A DNA stretch of 64,000 nucleotides from Paenalcaligenes faecalis (GTDB lineage Bacteria; Pseudomonadota; Gammaproteobacteria; Burkholderiales; Burkholderiaceae_B), in NCBI RefSeq assembly GCF_027557445.1, contig NZ_CP106841.1, forward strand, positions 606,001 to 670,000, in the 5' to 3' direction. Both the position numbers and the translations under genes were made by a program. The first letter of the stretch is position 1. Each line of letters opens with the position of its first letter. The notes under the pieces were generated by a model, which was not told the DNA's origin, did not search any database, and saw only the letters and a program-made list of their open reading frames with translations. This document shows positions 8,167 through 21,044 of the stretch, in pieces.

Positions 8167-9480
8167 TTATTCGCATTTTTCTAGTGCTTGGCCATGACCC
8201 TCTTGGCCAATGCACGCAGCTAAGTCAGGATTTAATGAGTGGTTTCGTTTATTCCAATAAATGAACACAACCATTAAACAAGCCACGAGTAATCCAAAGA
8301 TAGTAATAATTACATTGATATGCAGATTGAGCCACAACAATAAGCTGTAAAAACTGAGCATAAATAGAATGTTGAGTTGTTCATTGAAGTTTTGAACAGC
8401 AATCGAGTGGCCAGCGGATAATAGTACATGTCCGCGATGCTGTAAGAGGGCATTCATGGGGACAACGAAAAAGCCCGAGGTAGCGCCGATTAAAAGCAGT
8501 AGACTATGCACTGCCCAGGTGCTTTCTACAAAAGGCATCAGTAGCACCACAAAACCCATTGCTACCCCCATAGGTAAAACGCTGAGCGCTTTTTTTAATG
8601 GTACTTTACCGGCTAAGTAGGCTCCCATCACCGTCCCTAAGGCCGCGACCCCCATTAAAATGGAGGATTGATCTAGTCTGTATCCTAATTGCTGGGCTCC
8701 CCATTCGATGACAATAAATTGTAGGGTGGCACCCGCGCCCCAAAATAGAGTGGTGACGGCTAACGAAATTTGTCCGACTTTGTCTTGCCAGAGAATACAC
8801 ACATAGCCTTTGAAATCTTTAATTAAGGCAAGTGGGTTTGTTTTTTGTTTTGGATAATGAATGTTGGTTCTAGGAATCAGCAGGTTACAGGCAGCTGCGG
8901 CTAAATAAATAAGCCCAATGATCAAAATAGCTGCCTCGGTGCGGTTGGCTGCCACGCTACTAACCAATGGGCTGCTTTGTAGTACAGGGGATACATCAGG
9001 ATGGATGAGAACCCCCCCTAATACGGTACCGATAATGATAGACAGTACGGTGAGTCCTTCGATCCAGCTATTGCCTTTGACGAGCATTTCTGGCTTTAGC
9101 ATTTCGGTCACGATGCCGTATTTAGCAGGGGAATACGCAGCTGCCCCGATTCCGACTAAGGTATAGGCAAAAAAGATAAAAAATAGCTGTGAGTCTTGTT
9201 CGGTGGTTAATGTATGTAGACTAAACATTAACGCACACCCAGCAAATTTAATGCCATTGGTGATGAACATCACCCGCCCCTTGGGGAAAGCATCCGCAAA
9301 TGCACCGACAAAGGCCGCTAGCAACACATAGGCCAGAGCAAACCACCACTTCATTAAAGGAACCATCCAGTCAGGGCCATGTAGGTCAGCGATTAGTGCA
9401 ATGGCGGCAATCAATAATGCGTTATCTGCTACAGAGGACAGCGCTTGAGCTGCCATGACTAGGAAGAAGCCTTTGTTCAA
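8167..9480 (-). CDS. lplT: Lysophospholipid transporter LplT (MFS)
   Basis: Major-facilitator flippase of the inner membrane that moves lysophospholipids to the cytoplasmic side for re-acylation. The 437-residue protein has about 12 hydrophobic segments, begins MNKGFFLVMAAQALSSVADNA and contains the LplT-like stretches GAFADAFPKGRVM (loop 2-3), AYSPAKYGIVTEMLKP and KGNSWIEGLTVLSII. E. coli lplT is co-transcribed with aas; no acyltransferase gene is adjacent here. Its stop is two bases from the end of the glycosylase gene, so the two transcripts converge with no room for a terminator between them. It is divergent from smc. Confidence 0.9.
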   Translation of the reverse strand: MNKGFFLVMAAQALSSVADNALLIAAIALIADLHGPDWMVPLMKWWFALAYVLLAAFVGAFADAFPKGRVMFITNGIKFAGCALMFSLHTLTTEQDSQLFFIFFAYTLVGIGAAAYSPAKYGIVTEMLKPEMLVKGNSWIEGLTVLSIIIGTVLGGVLIHPDVSPVLQSSPLVSSVAANRTEAAILIIGLIYLAAAACNLLIPRTNIHYPKQKTNPLALIKDFKGYVCILWQDKVGQISLAVTTLFWGAGATLQFIVIEWGAQQLGYRLDQSSILMGVAALGTVMGAYLAGKVPLKKALSVLPMGVAMGFVVLLMPFVESTWAVHSLLLLIGATSGFFVVPMNALLQHRGHVLLSAGHSIAVQNFNEQLNILFMLSFYSLLLWLNLHINVIITIFGLLVACLMVVFIYWNKRNHSLNPDLAACIGQEGHGQALEKCE

Positions 9481-9654
9481 AATGAATCTCTATGTGATAG
9501 GGGTGATGCAAATGTCTAAGCTTAATATAGACCCATTTTAGACCTTATGTGTCTGTAGTATAGCCTTATGCCATTTTTCTAGGTAAATTACAGCCCTTAG
9601 TATTGGCTGCGTTATCATATACAAGCCACAGTAAATTTGCCTAGTAGGTTTTTG

Positions 9655-12600
9655 GTGCGTCTAACTCAAATTAAATTATCTGGTTTTAAATCGTTTGTTG
9701 ATACCACAGTTATCCCCACCCCTAGCCAGTTGGTCGGCGTGGTGGGGCCGAACGGGTGCGGCAAATCCAATATTATTGACGCCGTACGATGGGTGTTGGG
9801 GGAAAGTCGAGCCTCGGAATTACGGGGAGGCTCTATGCAAGACGTTATTTTTAATGGCTCAGGGCAAAGAAAGCAGGCAGCTAGGGCATCGGTTGAACTA
9901 ACCTTTGATAACTCAGAGGGGCGTATTGTAGGGCAGTGGGGGACGTACTCAGAGATTTCAGTGCGTCGTGAGCTGACTCGTGATGGTACGAGTGGTTATT
10001 TTATTAATGGCCAACAAGTACGACGTAGAGACATCAATGACATTTTCCTAGGGACGGGTTTAGGTGCGCGTGGCTATGCCATTATTGGTCAAGGCATGAT
10101 TAACCGTTTGATTGAAGCTCGCCCAGAGGAATTACGGGTTTACCTTGAAGAGGCGGCGGGTGTGTCTAGATACAAAGAGCGCCGCCGAGAGACGGAGAGT
10201 CGGTTACGAGACACGCGTGAAAACTTGATCCGTTTAGAGGATATTTTGCAAGAGCTAGAGCAGCAGTTGACTCGCCTAGAGTCGCAGGCCGAGGTAGCAA
10301 AGCAATATAGGGCTCTACAAGCTGAAGGTGAGCAAAAGCAGCATGTTCTTTGGTGGTTACGGGAAAAAAATGCACGACAAGAACAAAAGCAGCATTTTTT
10401 AGCCATAGAGCAAGCACAAACTGCTGTTGAGGCCGCTATGGCGGATATGCGTAGTACTGAGACACGGCTTGAGCAATTACGTCAGCAGCATTTGACGTTG
10501 ACTGATGAGGTGCAAAAAGCTCAGCAGGCGCTGTTTCAAAGTAATGCAACAGTAAGTCGTATTGAGGCAGAGATTCATCATGCTAATACGGCACAAACAC
10601 GCATGGAACAACGTCAGGCGCAATTGCAGGCTCAACAAAAAGAATGGGCGCAGCTGCATGCCGAGAGTGCGTCAGAGTTAGATCAGAAGCAATATGAACT
10701 CGAAGAAGCCGCCTTACTGATTGAGGAATCCTTAGCTCAGCTCGAGGAAATCATGTTGCGAGTTGAGCCAGCCCAAGAGCAGCTAGAGCAAAAACAGCGT
10801 CAAATCAGTGAGCTTGCCGCCCAAATTCAACAGGCTAATCAGCAGCGTGCTTTAGCTCAACAGCGCATTGACTCCTTGCAACAGCAGCGCTCACAACATC
10901 AGTTACGTCAACAGCGATTTGAAAATGATTTAGTCCAACTGCGTTCTGATGTTCCCCTAGATGTGGCGCGACTCAAAAGTGATTGGGAGCAAGCCCAGCA
11001 AGCCCAGCAACAACAGCAACAGCAGGTGGTGCAGTTGGGAAATCAAGTGCAGCAGCAACAAGAGCATCAACAAAAGGCTGGCTTGCTTTTGCAAAAGCAA
11101 GAGCGTGAGCACACACAAATTCAAGCTCAGTTAGAGGCTTTACAGGCCTTGCAGACCCAAGTGCAAAGCCAAGGTCAGCTGACGGATTGGCTACAGCAGC
11201 ATCAATTGTCTGATAGTAAACGACTATGGCAGTTTTTACAGGTGGAGTCAGGTTGGGAGCAGGCGGTAGAGGCCGTGCTTGGGCAGCGTTTAAATGCTTT
11301 GGTTACGGAGGATTGGGCGGTTTTGCAACAGTTACCGACCTTACCGCCTGCACGCCTTTGGTTTATGCGACCTACCGAAAAAGAGGCGTCGTTTCTGTCT
11401 CAGGTGGGGCTACGACCTATAGCCGAGGTGGTGAAGGTTCAGGACTTACGTTGGCAGGCAACGATTGAGCAGGCATTAGCCGGATATTATATTGCCTCTG
11501 ACTTGCAGACGGCTTTGACTGCGATTACTACTGTTGGGGCAGAGGTCAGCTTTGTTGTTCAGGAAGGTCATATTGTGCAGGCGCATCAAGTTTTACTTTA
11601 TGCAGCTGATTCGGAGCAAGCTGGAATATTGGCGCGTCAACATGCGATAGAACAACAAACAAAAGCTTTGCAGGCACAACAACTGCATGTGGAGGCGGCG
11701 CAGCAACATCTACAGCAAAGTCAAAGTGAGTTGGCAGCGATTAAACAGCATCATCTTAGTGCGCAGACACGGTTACAAGACTTGGTGCAGCAGACGCATG
11801 AGCTGCAACTGCATTATCAACAGGCAGAGCAGCGTACTCAGCAGCAGCAGCAAAGAGAAAGGCAATTAAAAAACGAGATTCTGGAGCTTCAAGACCAACA
11901 GCAGCAATTAGTAGAAATGATAGAGGAGTCTGTAGAAAAAAGTGAGGAGCAAGCCCTGTTCTTAGCTGAGCATGAGGAGCAGCTATTGAATTGGCAAGAC
12001 GAATTGTCGGCATACAACGATCAGCTGCGTTTGTTGCGAGAGCAGCAAAGAGAGTCAGAGCAAAAAAATGAGCGACTTAAATACAATAAAGGTCTAGTAC
12101 AAGCCCGGGTTGATGAGTTGCTACGAAGTCGTCAGCAAGCAGCAGATTTGAGTCAGCGTACTCAAGCTGAGTTAGCTGGATTAATTGACGAATATGAGCA
12201 GGTGGATGTGTTGGAGTTGCATGCTAGTTTGCAAGAGGCCTTAGAGCAACGGGTCGAGCACGAGGATGCACATCAGGATATTCAGAAACAGTTGTCTACC
12301 ATGGCTGCACAATTGCATGATTTAGAGCATAATCGGCATCAGACAGGTGATGGAATTGAACCGTTACGTCAAAAAGTCATGGAGATGCAACTGGCAGAGC
12401 AGGCTGCACGTATGACGGTCGAGCAATATGCTGAGCAATTAGACAGCCATCAGGTTGATCGTCAAGCTTTAGCTGTTTTGGTTCAGGGGCAATCCGATGA
12501 GTGGCAAAAGCTAACGTGGTTGCAGTCTGAGGTACAACGAGTTAATCGTGCCATAGAGGGGCTAGGTGCGGTGAACTTAGCAGCACTAGAAGAATTACAG

Positions 12601-13173
12601 ACTGCCCAAGAGCGTCAGTTTTATTTACAATCACAGCATGATGATTTAACGTTGGCAATTGAAACACTGGAAGATGCTATTCGTAAAATAGATCGAGAAA
12701 CCAGAGCCTTGTTGCAAACGACGTTTAATGAGGTCAATGCCCATTTTGGCGAACTGTTTCCTCGGTTATTTGGAGGGGGCGAGGCTAAGCTTATCATGAC
12801 AGGAGATGAGGTCTTAGATGCGGGTGTACAAGTCATGGCGCAGCCTCCTGGTAAACGAAATAGCACCATTCAGCTCTTGTCGGGTGGAGAAAAAGCATTG
12901 ACAGCCACGGCGTTGGTTTTTGCTTTCTTTAAACTCAATCCAGCCCCTTTTTGTTTGCTGGATGAGGTCGATGCTCCTTTGGATGATGCCAATACAGAGC
13001 GGTATGCAAACTTAGTACAAAGTATGAGCGATCACACGCAGTTTTTATTTATATCTCATAATAAAATTGCGATGCAGATGGCAAAACAATTAGTTGGGGT
13101 TACTATGCAAGAACAAGGTGTCTCTCGCATCGTAGCGGTAGATATGGCAGCGGCGGTCGAGATGACGCACTAA
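9655..13173 (+). CDS. smc: Chromosome segregation protein SMC
   Basis: Condensin ATPase that compacts and segregates the chromosome with ScpA/ScpB. About 1172 residues: N-terminal ATPase half with Walker A GPNGCGKSN, long coiled coil, hinge (about 500-660), returning coiled coil and C-terminal half with signature LLSGGEKALTA, Walker B FCLLDEVDAPLDD and the D-loop. The coils are unusually rich in glutamine, with runs encoded by CAA/CAG around 10990-11090. GTG 9655 (MRLTQIKLSGFKSF) is preferred to TTG 9637 because the homology begins there and AGTAGG sits at a suitable distance. It heads an smc-zipA-ligA operon. ScpA/ScpB are not in the window. Confidence 0.95.
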   Translation: MRLTQIKLSGFKSFVDTTVIPTPSQLVGVVGPNGCGKSNIIDAVRWVLGESRASELRGGSMQDVIFNGSGQRKQAARASVELTFDNSEGRIVGQWGTYSEISVRRELTRDGTSGYFINGQQVRRRDINDIFLGTGLGARGYAIIGQGMINRLIEARPEELRVYLEEAAGVSRYKERRRETESRLRDTRENLIRLEDILQELEQQLTRLESQAEVAKQYRALQAEGEQKQHVLWWLREKNARQEQKQHFLAIEQAQTAVEAAMADMRSTETRLEQLRQQHLTLTDEVQKAQQALFQSNATVSRIEAEIHHANTAQTRMEQRQAQLQAQQKEWAQLHAESASELDQKQYELEEAALLIEESLAQLEEIMLRVEPAQEQLEQKQRQISELAAQIQQANQQRALAQQRIDSLQQQRSQHQLRQQRFENDLVQLRSDVPLDVARLKSDWEQAQQAQQQQQQQVVQLGNQVQQQQEHQQKAGLLLQKQEREHTQIQAQLEALQALQTQVQSQGQLTDWLQQHQLSDSKRLWQFLQVESGWEQAVEAVLGQRLNALVTEDWAVLQQLPTLPPARLWFMRPTEKEASFLSQVGLRPIAEVVKVQDLRWQATIEQALAGYYIASDLQTALTAITTVGAEVSFVVQEGHIVQAHQVLLYAADSEQAGILARQHAIEQQTKALQAQQLHVEAAQQHLQQSQSELAAIKQHHLSAQTRLQDLVQQTHELQLHYQQAEQRTQQQQQRERQLKNEILELQDQQQQLVEMIEESVEKSEEQALFLAEHEEQLLNWQDELSAYNDQLRLLREQQRESEQKNERLKYNKGLVQARVDELLRSRQQAADLSQRTQAELAGLIDEYEQVDVLELHASLQEALEQRVEHEDAHQDIQKQLSTMAAQLHDLEHNRHQTGDGIEPLRQKVMEMQLAEQAARMTVEQYAEQLDSHQVDRQALAVLVQGQSDEWQKLTWLQSEVQRVNRAIEGLGAVNLAALEELQTAQERQFYLQSQHDDLTLAIETLEDAIRKIDRETRALLQTTFNEVNAHFGELFPRLFGGGEAKLIMTGDEVLDAGVQVMAQPPGKRNSTIQLLSGGEKALTATALVFAFFKLNPAPFCLLDEVDAPLDDANTERYANLVQSMSDHTQFLFISHNKIAMQMAKQLVGVTMQEQGVSRIVAVDMAAAVEMTH
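10990..11025 (+). repeat. CAA/CAG-rich tract inside smc
   Basis: Twelve codons made only of CAA, CAG and GCC encode QAQQAQQQQQQQ in the ascending coiled coil of SMC. Further Gln clusters follow up to about 11090. Mixed CAA/CAG codons make it less slippery than a pure triplet run. Confidence 0.6.
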
Positions 13174-13213
13174 TATATAGACAGGTTTAGCCTAAAAAGG
13201 GTCGGATCGAATA

Positions 13214-16317
<3,104 letters not shown>

Positions 16318-16330
16318 GTCAGACAAGATT

Positions 16331-16372
16331 AAAAAAAGCGACTTCGTTTGAATGAACGGAGTCGCTTTTTTT
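16331..16372. terminator. Intrinsic terminator between ligA and ppiC-like gene
   Basis: An 18-bp inverted repeat with one mismatch (AAAAAAAGCGACTTCGTT and AACGGAGTCGCTTTTTTT) around a 6-nt loop. A and T runs on both sides allow termination in both directions. Confidence 0.9.
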
Positions 16373-16380
16373 GTTAGTGA

Positions 16381-17157
16381 TTAGTTCACTTTTGCATTTT
16401 TCATGAGGCTTTCTTGATACTCAGTCAGTTGTTTCTGACGTAGCATTTCTTCGATTTGAGGTTTAACCTCTTCGAATTTAGGAAACTCAATATTGCGGCT
16501 GTCATCAACTTGGATAATGTGCCAGCCAAATTGAGACTCAACCGGAGCAGCGCTAAGCTCACCTTTTTTCTGTTTTTCAACAGCAGCAGCAAACTCAGGC
16601 ACATATAGACCGCTTGGGGCCCAGCCTAGATCGCCCCCTTGGGCGCCACTGCCAGGATCCATCGAGTTTTGTTTGGCAGCATCAGCAAAACTAATAGTTT
16701 TCGCTTTAATATCGGCGAGTAGTTTTTTAGCCTCTGCCTCGTCTTTAACCAAGATGTGGCTAACTTTGAATTCTTTTTGTCCCGCCTCTTCTTTTTTCAA
16801 GCGCTCGTACTCAGCTTTGTAGTCTTTTTCTGAAAGTGGATTTTTTTCAATGTAATCACTTAGCAGCGCACGGACTAAGATGCCTTGGCGAGCTAAGTCA
16901 AGCTCTTGAGCGACCTCGGCTTTTTTATCTAAGCCTGCTTTTTCAGCCTCTTGAACAGCGATAAGGCGAATCGTCATTTCGTTTTTGACTTGCTCTCGTA
17001 GTTCAGGAGAGTCTTGGGCGCCTTGTTTGATGAGTAGACTGATAAAGTCATCAAATTGTTTTTGACTAATAGATTGACCATTTACGGTCACAATATTTTG
17101 TGCAGCTAAGGGAGCTGCTAAGGCACAACTAAGGGCTAATACGGCAAAACGCTTCAT
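16381..17157 (-). CDS. Periplasmic peptidyl-prolyl isomerase, parvulin (PpiC/PrsA-like)
   Basis: Exported folding catalyst. The 258-residue precursor starts MKRFAVLALSCALAAPLAAQ, a Sec signal peptide with likely cleavage after AAPLAA. It is followed by a SurA-N-like helical chaperone segment and a parvulin domain (about 125-225): EFKVSHILVKDEAEAKKLL, AAKQNSMDPGSGAQGGDLGW and FGWHIIQVDD. The longer in-frame start at 17196 adds 13 residues in front of a normal signal peptide; ATG 17157 has AAGGA at good spacing. It lies last in a minus-strand msrB-yciB-bolA-ppiC run, a familiar betaproteobacterial arrangement. Confidence 0.9.
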   Translation of the reverse strand: MKRFAVLALSCALAAPLAAQNIVTVNGQSISQKQFDDFISLLIKQGAQDSPELREQVKNEMTIRLIAVQEAEKAGLDKKAEVAQELDLARQGILVRALLSDYIEKNPLSEKDYKAEYERLKKEEAGQKEFKVSHILVKDEAEAKKLLADIKAKTISFADAAKQNSMDPGSGAQGGDLGWAPSGLYVPEFAAAVEKQKKGELSAAPVESQFGWHIIQVDDSRNIEFPKFEEVKPQIEEMLRQKQLTEYQESLMKNAKVN

Positions 17158-17170
17158 GGGAATCCTTTGT

Positions 17171-17428
17171 TTATTTAAGCTCGATGGCAAGCGCATGGAT
17201 AGGGTGGGGGATTAGGTCTTGAACATGGCTATAAATAAGCCGATGTTTAGCCAGAGTTGATAATCCCTCGAACTGATCAGAGCCGATAATCAACCGAAAA
17301 TGATTGGCTCCACCCTGTGCTCCAGCGTGACCAGCATGTAAATGTGACTCATCAACCACCTCGAAATGAGTAGGGTGTAAGGCACTGAGCCGTTCTGTAA
17401 CAAGCGCGATGCGCTCTTGGGTAGACAT
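17171..17428 (-). CDS. bolA: BolA family protein
   Basis: Small (85 residues) BolA-fold protein; family members bind monothiol glutaredoxins and [2Fe-2S] clusters, and some act as regulators of morphology or iron handling. Visible are the strand-helix pattern FEVVDESHLHAGH, HFRLIIGSDQFEGLS and HRLIYSHVQDLI with the conserved C-terminal histidine HPIHALAIEL. It is packed between yciB and the isomerase gene and presumably co-transcribed. Which BolA subtype it is cannot be settled here. Confidence 0.9.
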   Translation of the reverse strand: MSTQERIALVTERLSALHPTHFEVVDESHLHAGHAGAQGGANHFRLIIGSDQFEGLSTLAKHRLIYSHVQDLIPHPIHALAIELK

Positions 17429-17438
17429 AATAATACTC

Positions 17439-17987
17439 CTATTGATCTGGTTGGTCTTTGATGTATTTTCCTAGCCATAACGACTGAATAATGACAAAGA
17501 TCACTAATAAGACCAGAGAGCCAAAGACTTTAAAACTAACCCATTGCGCATCAGTAAAGTGACCAGAAAACGCAATGAATAGATTTATAGCACCTGAGAT
17601 AACGAAAAATGCAGCCCAGCTGTAGTTCAGCTTAGTCCATACATTTTCTGGGAGCACCAGTTGACCGCCCATTAGTTTTTGCATTAGGTTGCGCCCTAAG
17701 ATCCAGTAGCTGCCTAATAGAATGGAGGCAAATAGCCAATATAAAACCGTCGGTTTCCATTTAATGAATGCGTCATTTTTAAAAAACAAGGTCGCAGAAC
17801 CAAAAACCACGATTACACCTAGATTGATCCAGTGTGTTGTTTCAATTGTTTTTTGACGCAATTTAAGCCAAAGAATTTGAATGGCTGCTGCTGCCATCGC
17901 CACACCGGTGGCGGTGTACATATCAAAGGTTCTAAATGCGATAAAAAATAGAACCAGAGGGAATAGATCAAAAAGCAGTTTTTTCAT
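17439..17987 (-). CDS. yciB: Septation protein A / YciB inner-membrane protein
   Basis: Polytopic inner-membrane protein of the YciB/IspZ family, linked to envelope integrity and division. The 182 residues begin [18 protein letters not shown] and contain about five membrane segments, the family stretch [16 protein letters not shown], and [20 protein letters not shown], ending [10 protein letters not shown]. The start codon overlaps the msrB stop as ATGA, indicating translational coupling. Length is typical. Confidence 0.93.
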   Translation of the reverse strand: MKKLLFDLFPLVLFFIAFRTFDMYTATGVAMAAAAIQILWLKLRQKTIETTHWINLGVIVVFGSATLFFKNDAFIKWKPTVLYWLFASILLGSYWILGRNLMQKLMGGQLVLPENVWTKLNYSWAAFFVISGAINLFIAFSGHFTDAQWVSFKVFGSLVLLVIFVIIQSLWLGKYIKDQPDQ

Positions 17988-18376
17988 GCGGGTTCAAATT
18001 GTAGGGCGACGGAGTTAATACAATAGCGCAAGCCTGTAGGGGGTGGGCCATCAGGAAAAACATGGCCTAAATGCGCATCGCAGACATTGCAGATGATTTC
18101 AGTACGAATCATGCCGTGGCTCTCGTCGACTTCTTCTCGGACATGATCTGGATTTAAGGCTGAGAAATAACTAGGCCAACCGCATCCGGCATCAAATTTA
18201 GTGTCTGAGGCAAACAGTGGCGTACTGCAGCAAACGCAGCGGTAGATGCCTGATTCAGTATGTTGGTTATATTCGCCCGTAAATGGGCGCTCGGTCCCTT
18301 GTTGGCGTGTAACATAAAAGGCTTCGGGACTGAGTTGAGCTTGCCATTCAGCTAAGCTTTTACGAACTTTATTCAT
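17984..18376 (-). CDS. msrB: Peptide-methionine (R)-S-oxide reductase
   Basis: MsrB repairs the R-epimer of methionine sulfoxide. The 130-residue protein has the zinc-binding pairs Cys47/Cys50 and Cys96/Cys99, the GCGWPSYF motif (Cys65) and the catalytic Cys119 in [14 protein letters not shown] 18376 is preferred to an upstream in-frame ATG at 18397, which adds seven residues with no homology. No msrA is nearby. It heads the minus-strand block and is divergent from the liv operon. Confidence 0.94.
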   Translation of the reverse strand: MNKVRKSLAEWQAQLSPEAFYVTRQQGTERPFTGEYNQHTESGIYRCVCCSTPLFASDTKFDAGCGWPSYFSALNPDHVREEVDESHGMIRTEIICNVCDAHLGHVFPDGPPPTGLRYCINSVALQFEPA

Positions 18377-18708
18377 AATTTTTATGGCAAAAAACAAAAA
18401 TAAATGAGTTAACAGTGTAGCCTTGTTTGCCTCTAGCGCAAACAGGTAAACAGCTAGGTCGTTGCAGTGATGTTGGGGGTATTTTCATAAAAACAGGGAA
18501 AGCCCTTAAAGACGAAACTGTATGTTATTGCCCATAATGGCAGCCTTTATTCAGGCGTAAATGGTTTAGGACTGGCCTATTTAAGGTTAATACCTATATT
18601 GCTTTCTCTGGCAATTTGATACGTTTATGCTGTATCTGTTGGAAAAAATGTATAACAAGGTGCATATCATAATTATTGCACCATAAATCAATCATCTGGA
18701 GACAAACT
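18377..18708. promoter_or_regulatory. Intergenic region between msrB and the liv operon
   Basis: About 330 bases without a gene, between divergent msrB and the branched-chain amino-acid transporter. It must hold both promoters. Candidate elements on the plus strand are TATAAC (18651-18656) and, just after it, an inverted repeat GGTGCA/TGCACC (18659-18682). CTGGAG at 18696-18701 is the ribosome site of the binding-protein gene. I could not find a convincing -35 partner. No RNA gene was recognised. Confidence 0.5.
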
Positions 18709-19878
18709 ATGCAGCTATCCCCGTCCTTACGACGCACAGTTTTAGCTGGCGCTATCGCTTTAGCTTTACCTATGGCCGCTGTAGCGCAGATTAAAGTTGG
18801 TATTACCGTAGCCTCTACTGGGCCAGCGGCTTCTTTGGGTATCCCTGAGCGTAATACAGTGAGCCTATTGCCCGCCGAAGTAGGTGGTCAAAAGGTTGAG
18901 TATATCGTTTTGGATGATGCCACAGATACGACCGTGGCGGTACGCAATATGCGTAAACTCATTACCGAAGACAATGTGGATGTGGTCATTGGTACCTCAG
19001 TGACTCCTGGTTCATTGGCTATGGTAGACGTAGCTGGCGAAACAAAAACACCTATGGTGAGTGTGGCGGCTAACGCGCGTATTGTAGAGCCTGTTCAAGG
19101 AGCTCGCGAGTGGGTATTTAAAACACCACAAAATGACCAGTTGATGGCGGCGGCTTTAGCTGATGCTATGGAAAAACAAGGGGTTAAAACCTTGGGCTTC
19201 ATTGGCTATAACGATGCCTACGGCGATGGCTGGCTTAACGTAATGGAAAAAGCCGCTGAGGCCAAAGGTATCAAGATGGTTGTCGCCGAACGCTACAGCC
19301 GCACAGATACCTCGGTAACCGGTCAGGTCTTGAAGCTAACCGCCGCAAACCCAGATGGCATCTTGATTGCTGGCTCTGGAACCCCTGTGGCACTACCACA
19401 AGGCGAGCTCAAAAACCGCGGTTACAAAGGCACGATCTACCAAACACACGGTGCAGCTAATAACGATGTGTTGCGTGTTTGTGGTAAAGACTGTGAAGGG
19501 ATGTTGTTGCCTGCAGGCCCTTTATTGGTAGCAGACCAATTGCCAGACGAAAATCCAGTTAAAGCGTCTGCTTTGGCCTACAAACAGCTTTACGAAGCCA
19601 AATACGGCGAAGGCTCCATCAATACGTTTGGTGGACATATGTGGGATGCAGGCCTATTAGTTCAGGATGCAATTCCGCGTGCTTTGGCTACTGGCGCTAA
19701 ACCCGGTACACCTGAGTTCCGTGCAGCAATGCGTGATGCCATTGAAAAAACAACGGATCTAGCCGTATCTCAGGGCGTATTTAATATGACACCTGATAAT
19801 CACGCAGGAATGGATGAGCGTGCTCGTGTCATGGTTAAAGTGGTTGATGGTAAGTGGACATATCAACCTGACCTTTAA
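18709..19878 (+). CDS. Branched-chain amino acid ABC transporter, periplasmic binding protein
   Basis: LivJ/LivK-type solute receptor (periplasmic-binding fold type I). The 389-residue precursor has a signal peptide MQLSPSLRRTVLAGAIALAL with cleavage after AVA (about residue 26), then IKVGITVASTGPAASLG, the ligand-binding start of the family, and LDDATDTTVAVRN. A disulfide-like Cys pair is present in RVCGKDCEG. ATG 18709 has a good ribosome site (CTGGAG); an upstream TTG at 18676 is less likely. It is first gene of a binding protein-permease-permease/ATPase-ATPase operon. The actual ligand may be an amino acid other than Leu/Ile/Val, which sequence alone cannot tell. Confidence 0.92.
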   Translation: MQLSPSLRRTVLAGAIALALPMAAVAQIKVGITVASTGPAASLGIPERNTVSLLPAEVGGQKVEYIVLDDATDTTVAVRNMRKLITEDNVDVVIGTSVTPGSLAMVDVAGETKTPMVSVAANARIVEPVQGAREWVFKTPQNDQLMAAALADAMEKQGVKTLGFIGYNDAYGDGWLNVMEKAAEAKGIKMVVAERYSRTDTSVTGQVLKLTAANPDGILIAGSGTPVALPQGELKNRGYKGTIYQTHGAANNDVLRVCGKDCEGMLLPAGPLLVADQLPDENPVKASALAYKQLYEAKYGEGSINTFGGHMWDAGLLVQDAIPRALATGAKPGTPEFRAAMRDAIEKTTDLAVSQGVFNMTPDNHAGMDERARVMVKVVDGKWTYQPDL

Positions 19879-20002
19879 TAGCTCTTAGTTATTTACGTGG
19901 CCAGCTCCTTGCCTGTAAGCTACGGGGCTAGCCGAGTCACAGCTAGATCAGTGATCTATTTGTTGGCTTTATTATTATGTGTGTTGTCATGGTGTATCCG
20001 AG

Positions 20003-21040
20003 ATGGATTCAACAATAGTTCTGATTTTGCTACAGGACGGCTTACTTAACGGGGCAATTTATGCTTTGTTAGGCCTAGCTTTGGTGCTAGTTTTTGCCGT
20101 AACCCGTGTCATTTTTATCCCTCAAGGCGAGTTCGTCACGTTTGGTGCTCTGACTCTCGCTTTTCTTGTCAATGGTCAAGTTCCAGGCACAGTACATCTG
20201 TTGTTAATTGCAGGTGGCTTAGTCTTTTTGCTGGAATGTATTAGTGCGTTCCGTAATAAACTCTATACGGGTTTGTGGCGTACAGCCTTATGGGCGGTTG
20301 CTTTACCTGTCGGTTTATATTTACTCCTACCTTTGGTTTTACATAAAGACACGCCTTTGTGGATTAGCGTGTTGTTCTCTATGGCGTTAGTCGTTCCCTT
20401 AGGGCCAATGATTTATCGTCTGGTGTATCAACGTGTTGCCGAAGCCAGTGTTTTAGTGCTCTTAATTACTTCTGTTGCCGTTCACTTTGCGCTTACGGGC
20501 TTAGGCTTGGTGTTTTTCGGTGCAGAGGGCTGGCGTACACCGCCATTCATGTCTGGTCAGGTCGATATCTTCGGTATGTCTTGGTCAGCACAGACCTTAT
20601 TCGTATTAGCTGCAGCAGCCATTTTGATTGGTGCATTGTGGATGTTCTTCGGCGGCACTTTATACGGTCGAGCCCTGCGCGCCACAGCCGTGAACCGTCG
20701 TGGTGCTCGCTTAGTTGGTATTAGTACCATTATGTCGGGTCGGATTACCTTTACCTTGGTAGCGGCGATTGGCGCACTATCTGGCATGCTGATTGCTCCC
20801 GTTACGACTATTTACTACGACACGGGTTTTTTAATTGGATTAAAGGGCTTTGTGGCCGCTATTGTAGGTGGCTTAGCCAGCTACCCGTTAACGGCAGCCG
20901 GAGCTATTTTTGTGGGTATCCTAGAGGCATTTTCGTCTTTCTGGGCTAGCTCCTACAAAGAGGTCATCGTATTTACTTTGATCATCCCTGTATTACTGTG
21001 GCGCTCGTTCGGCGTTCGCCATGTAGATGACGAGGACTAA
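20003..21040 (+). CDS. livH: Branched-chain amino acid ABC transporter permease LivH
   Basis: Inner-membrane permease, about 345 residues and 8-9 hydrophobic segments. It begins [29 protein letters not shown] in the manner of LivH and has the coupling-loop region [20 protein letters not shown], which contacts the ATPases, and [24 protein letters not shown]. The homology starts at ATG 20003; the in-frame start at 19979 adds eight unrelated residues. A 124-base gap separates it from the binding-protein gene, which may allow different expression of the abundant receptor. Confidence 0.9.
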   Translation: MDSTIVLILLQDGLLNGAIYALLGLALVLVFAVTRVIFIPQGEFVTFGALTLAFLVNGQVPGTVHLLLIAGGLVFLLECISAFRNKLYTGLWRTALWAVALPVGLYLLLPLVLHKDTPLWISVLFSMALVVPLGPMIYRLVYQRVAEASVLVLLITSVAVHFALTGLGLVFFGAEGWRTPPFMSGQVDIFGMSWSAQTLFVLAAAAILIGALWMFFGGTLYGRALRATAVNRRGARLVGISTIMSGRITFTLVAAIGALSGMLIAPVTTIYYDTGFLIGLKGFVAAIVGGLASYPLTAAGAIFVGILEAFSSFWASSYKEVIVFTLIIPVLLWRSFGVRHVDDED

Positions 21041-21044
21041 GGAC

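Noticed and set aside
10990-11090. CAA/CAG tract in smc as a microsatellite or phase-variation switch.
   Set aside because: The codons alternate irregularly and the reading frame stays in a coiled coil, so the tract is not a clean repeat array.
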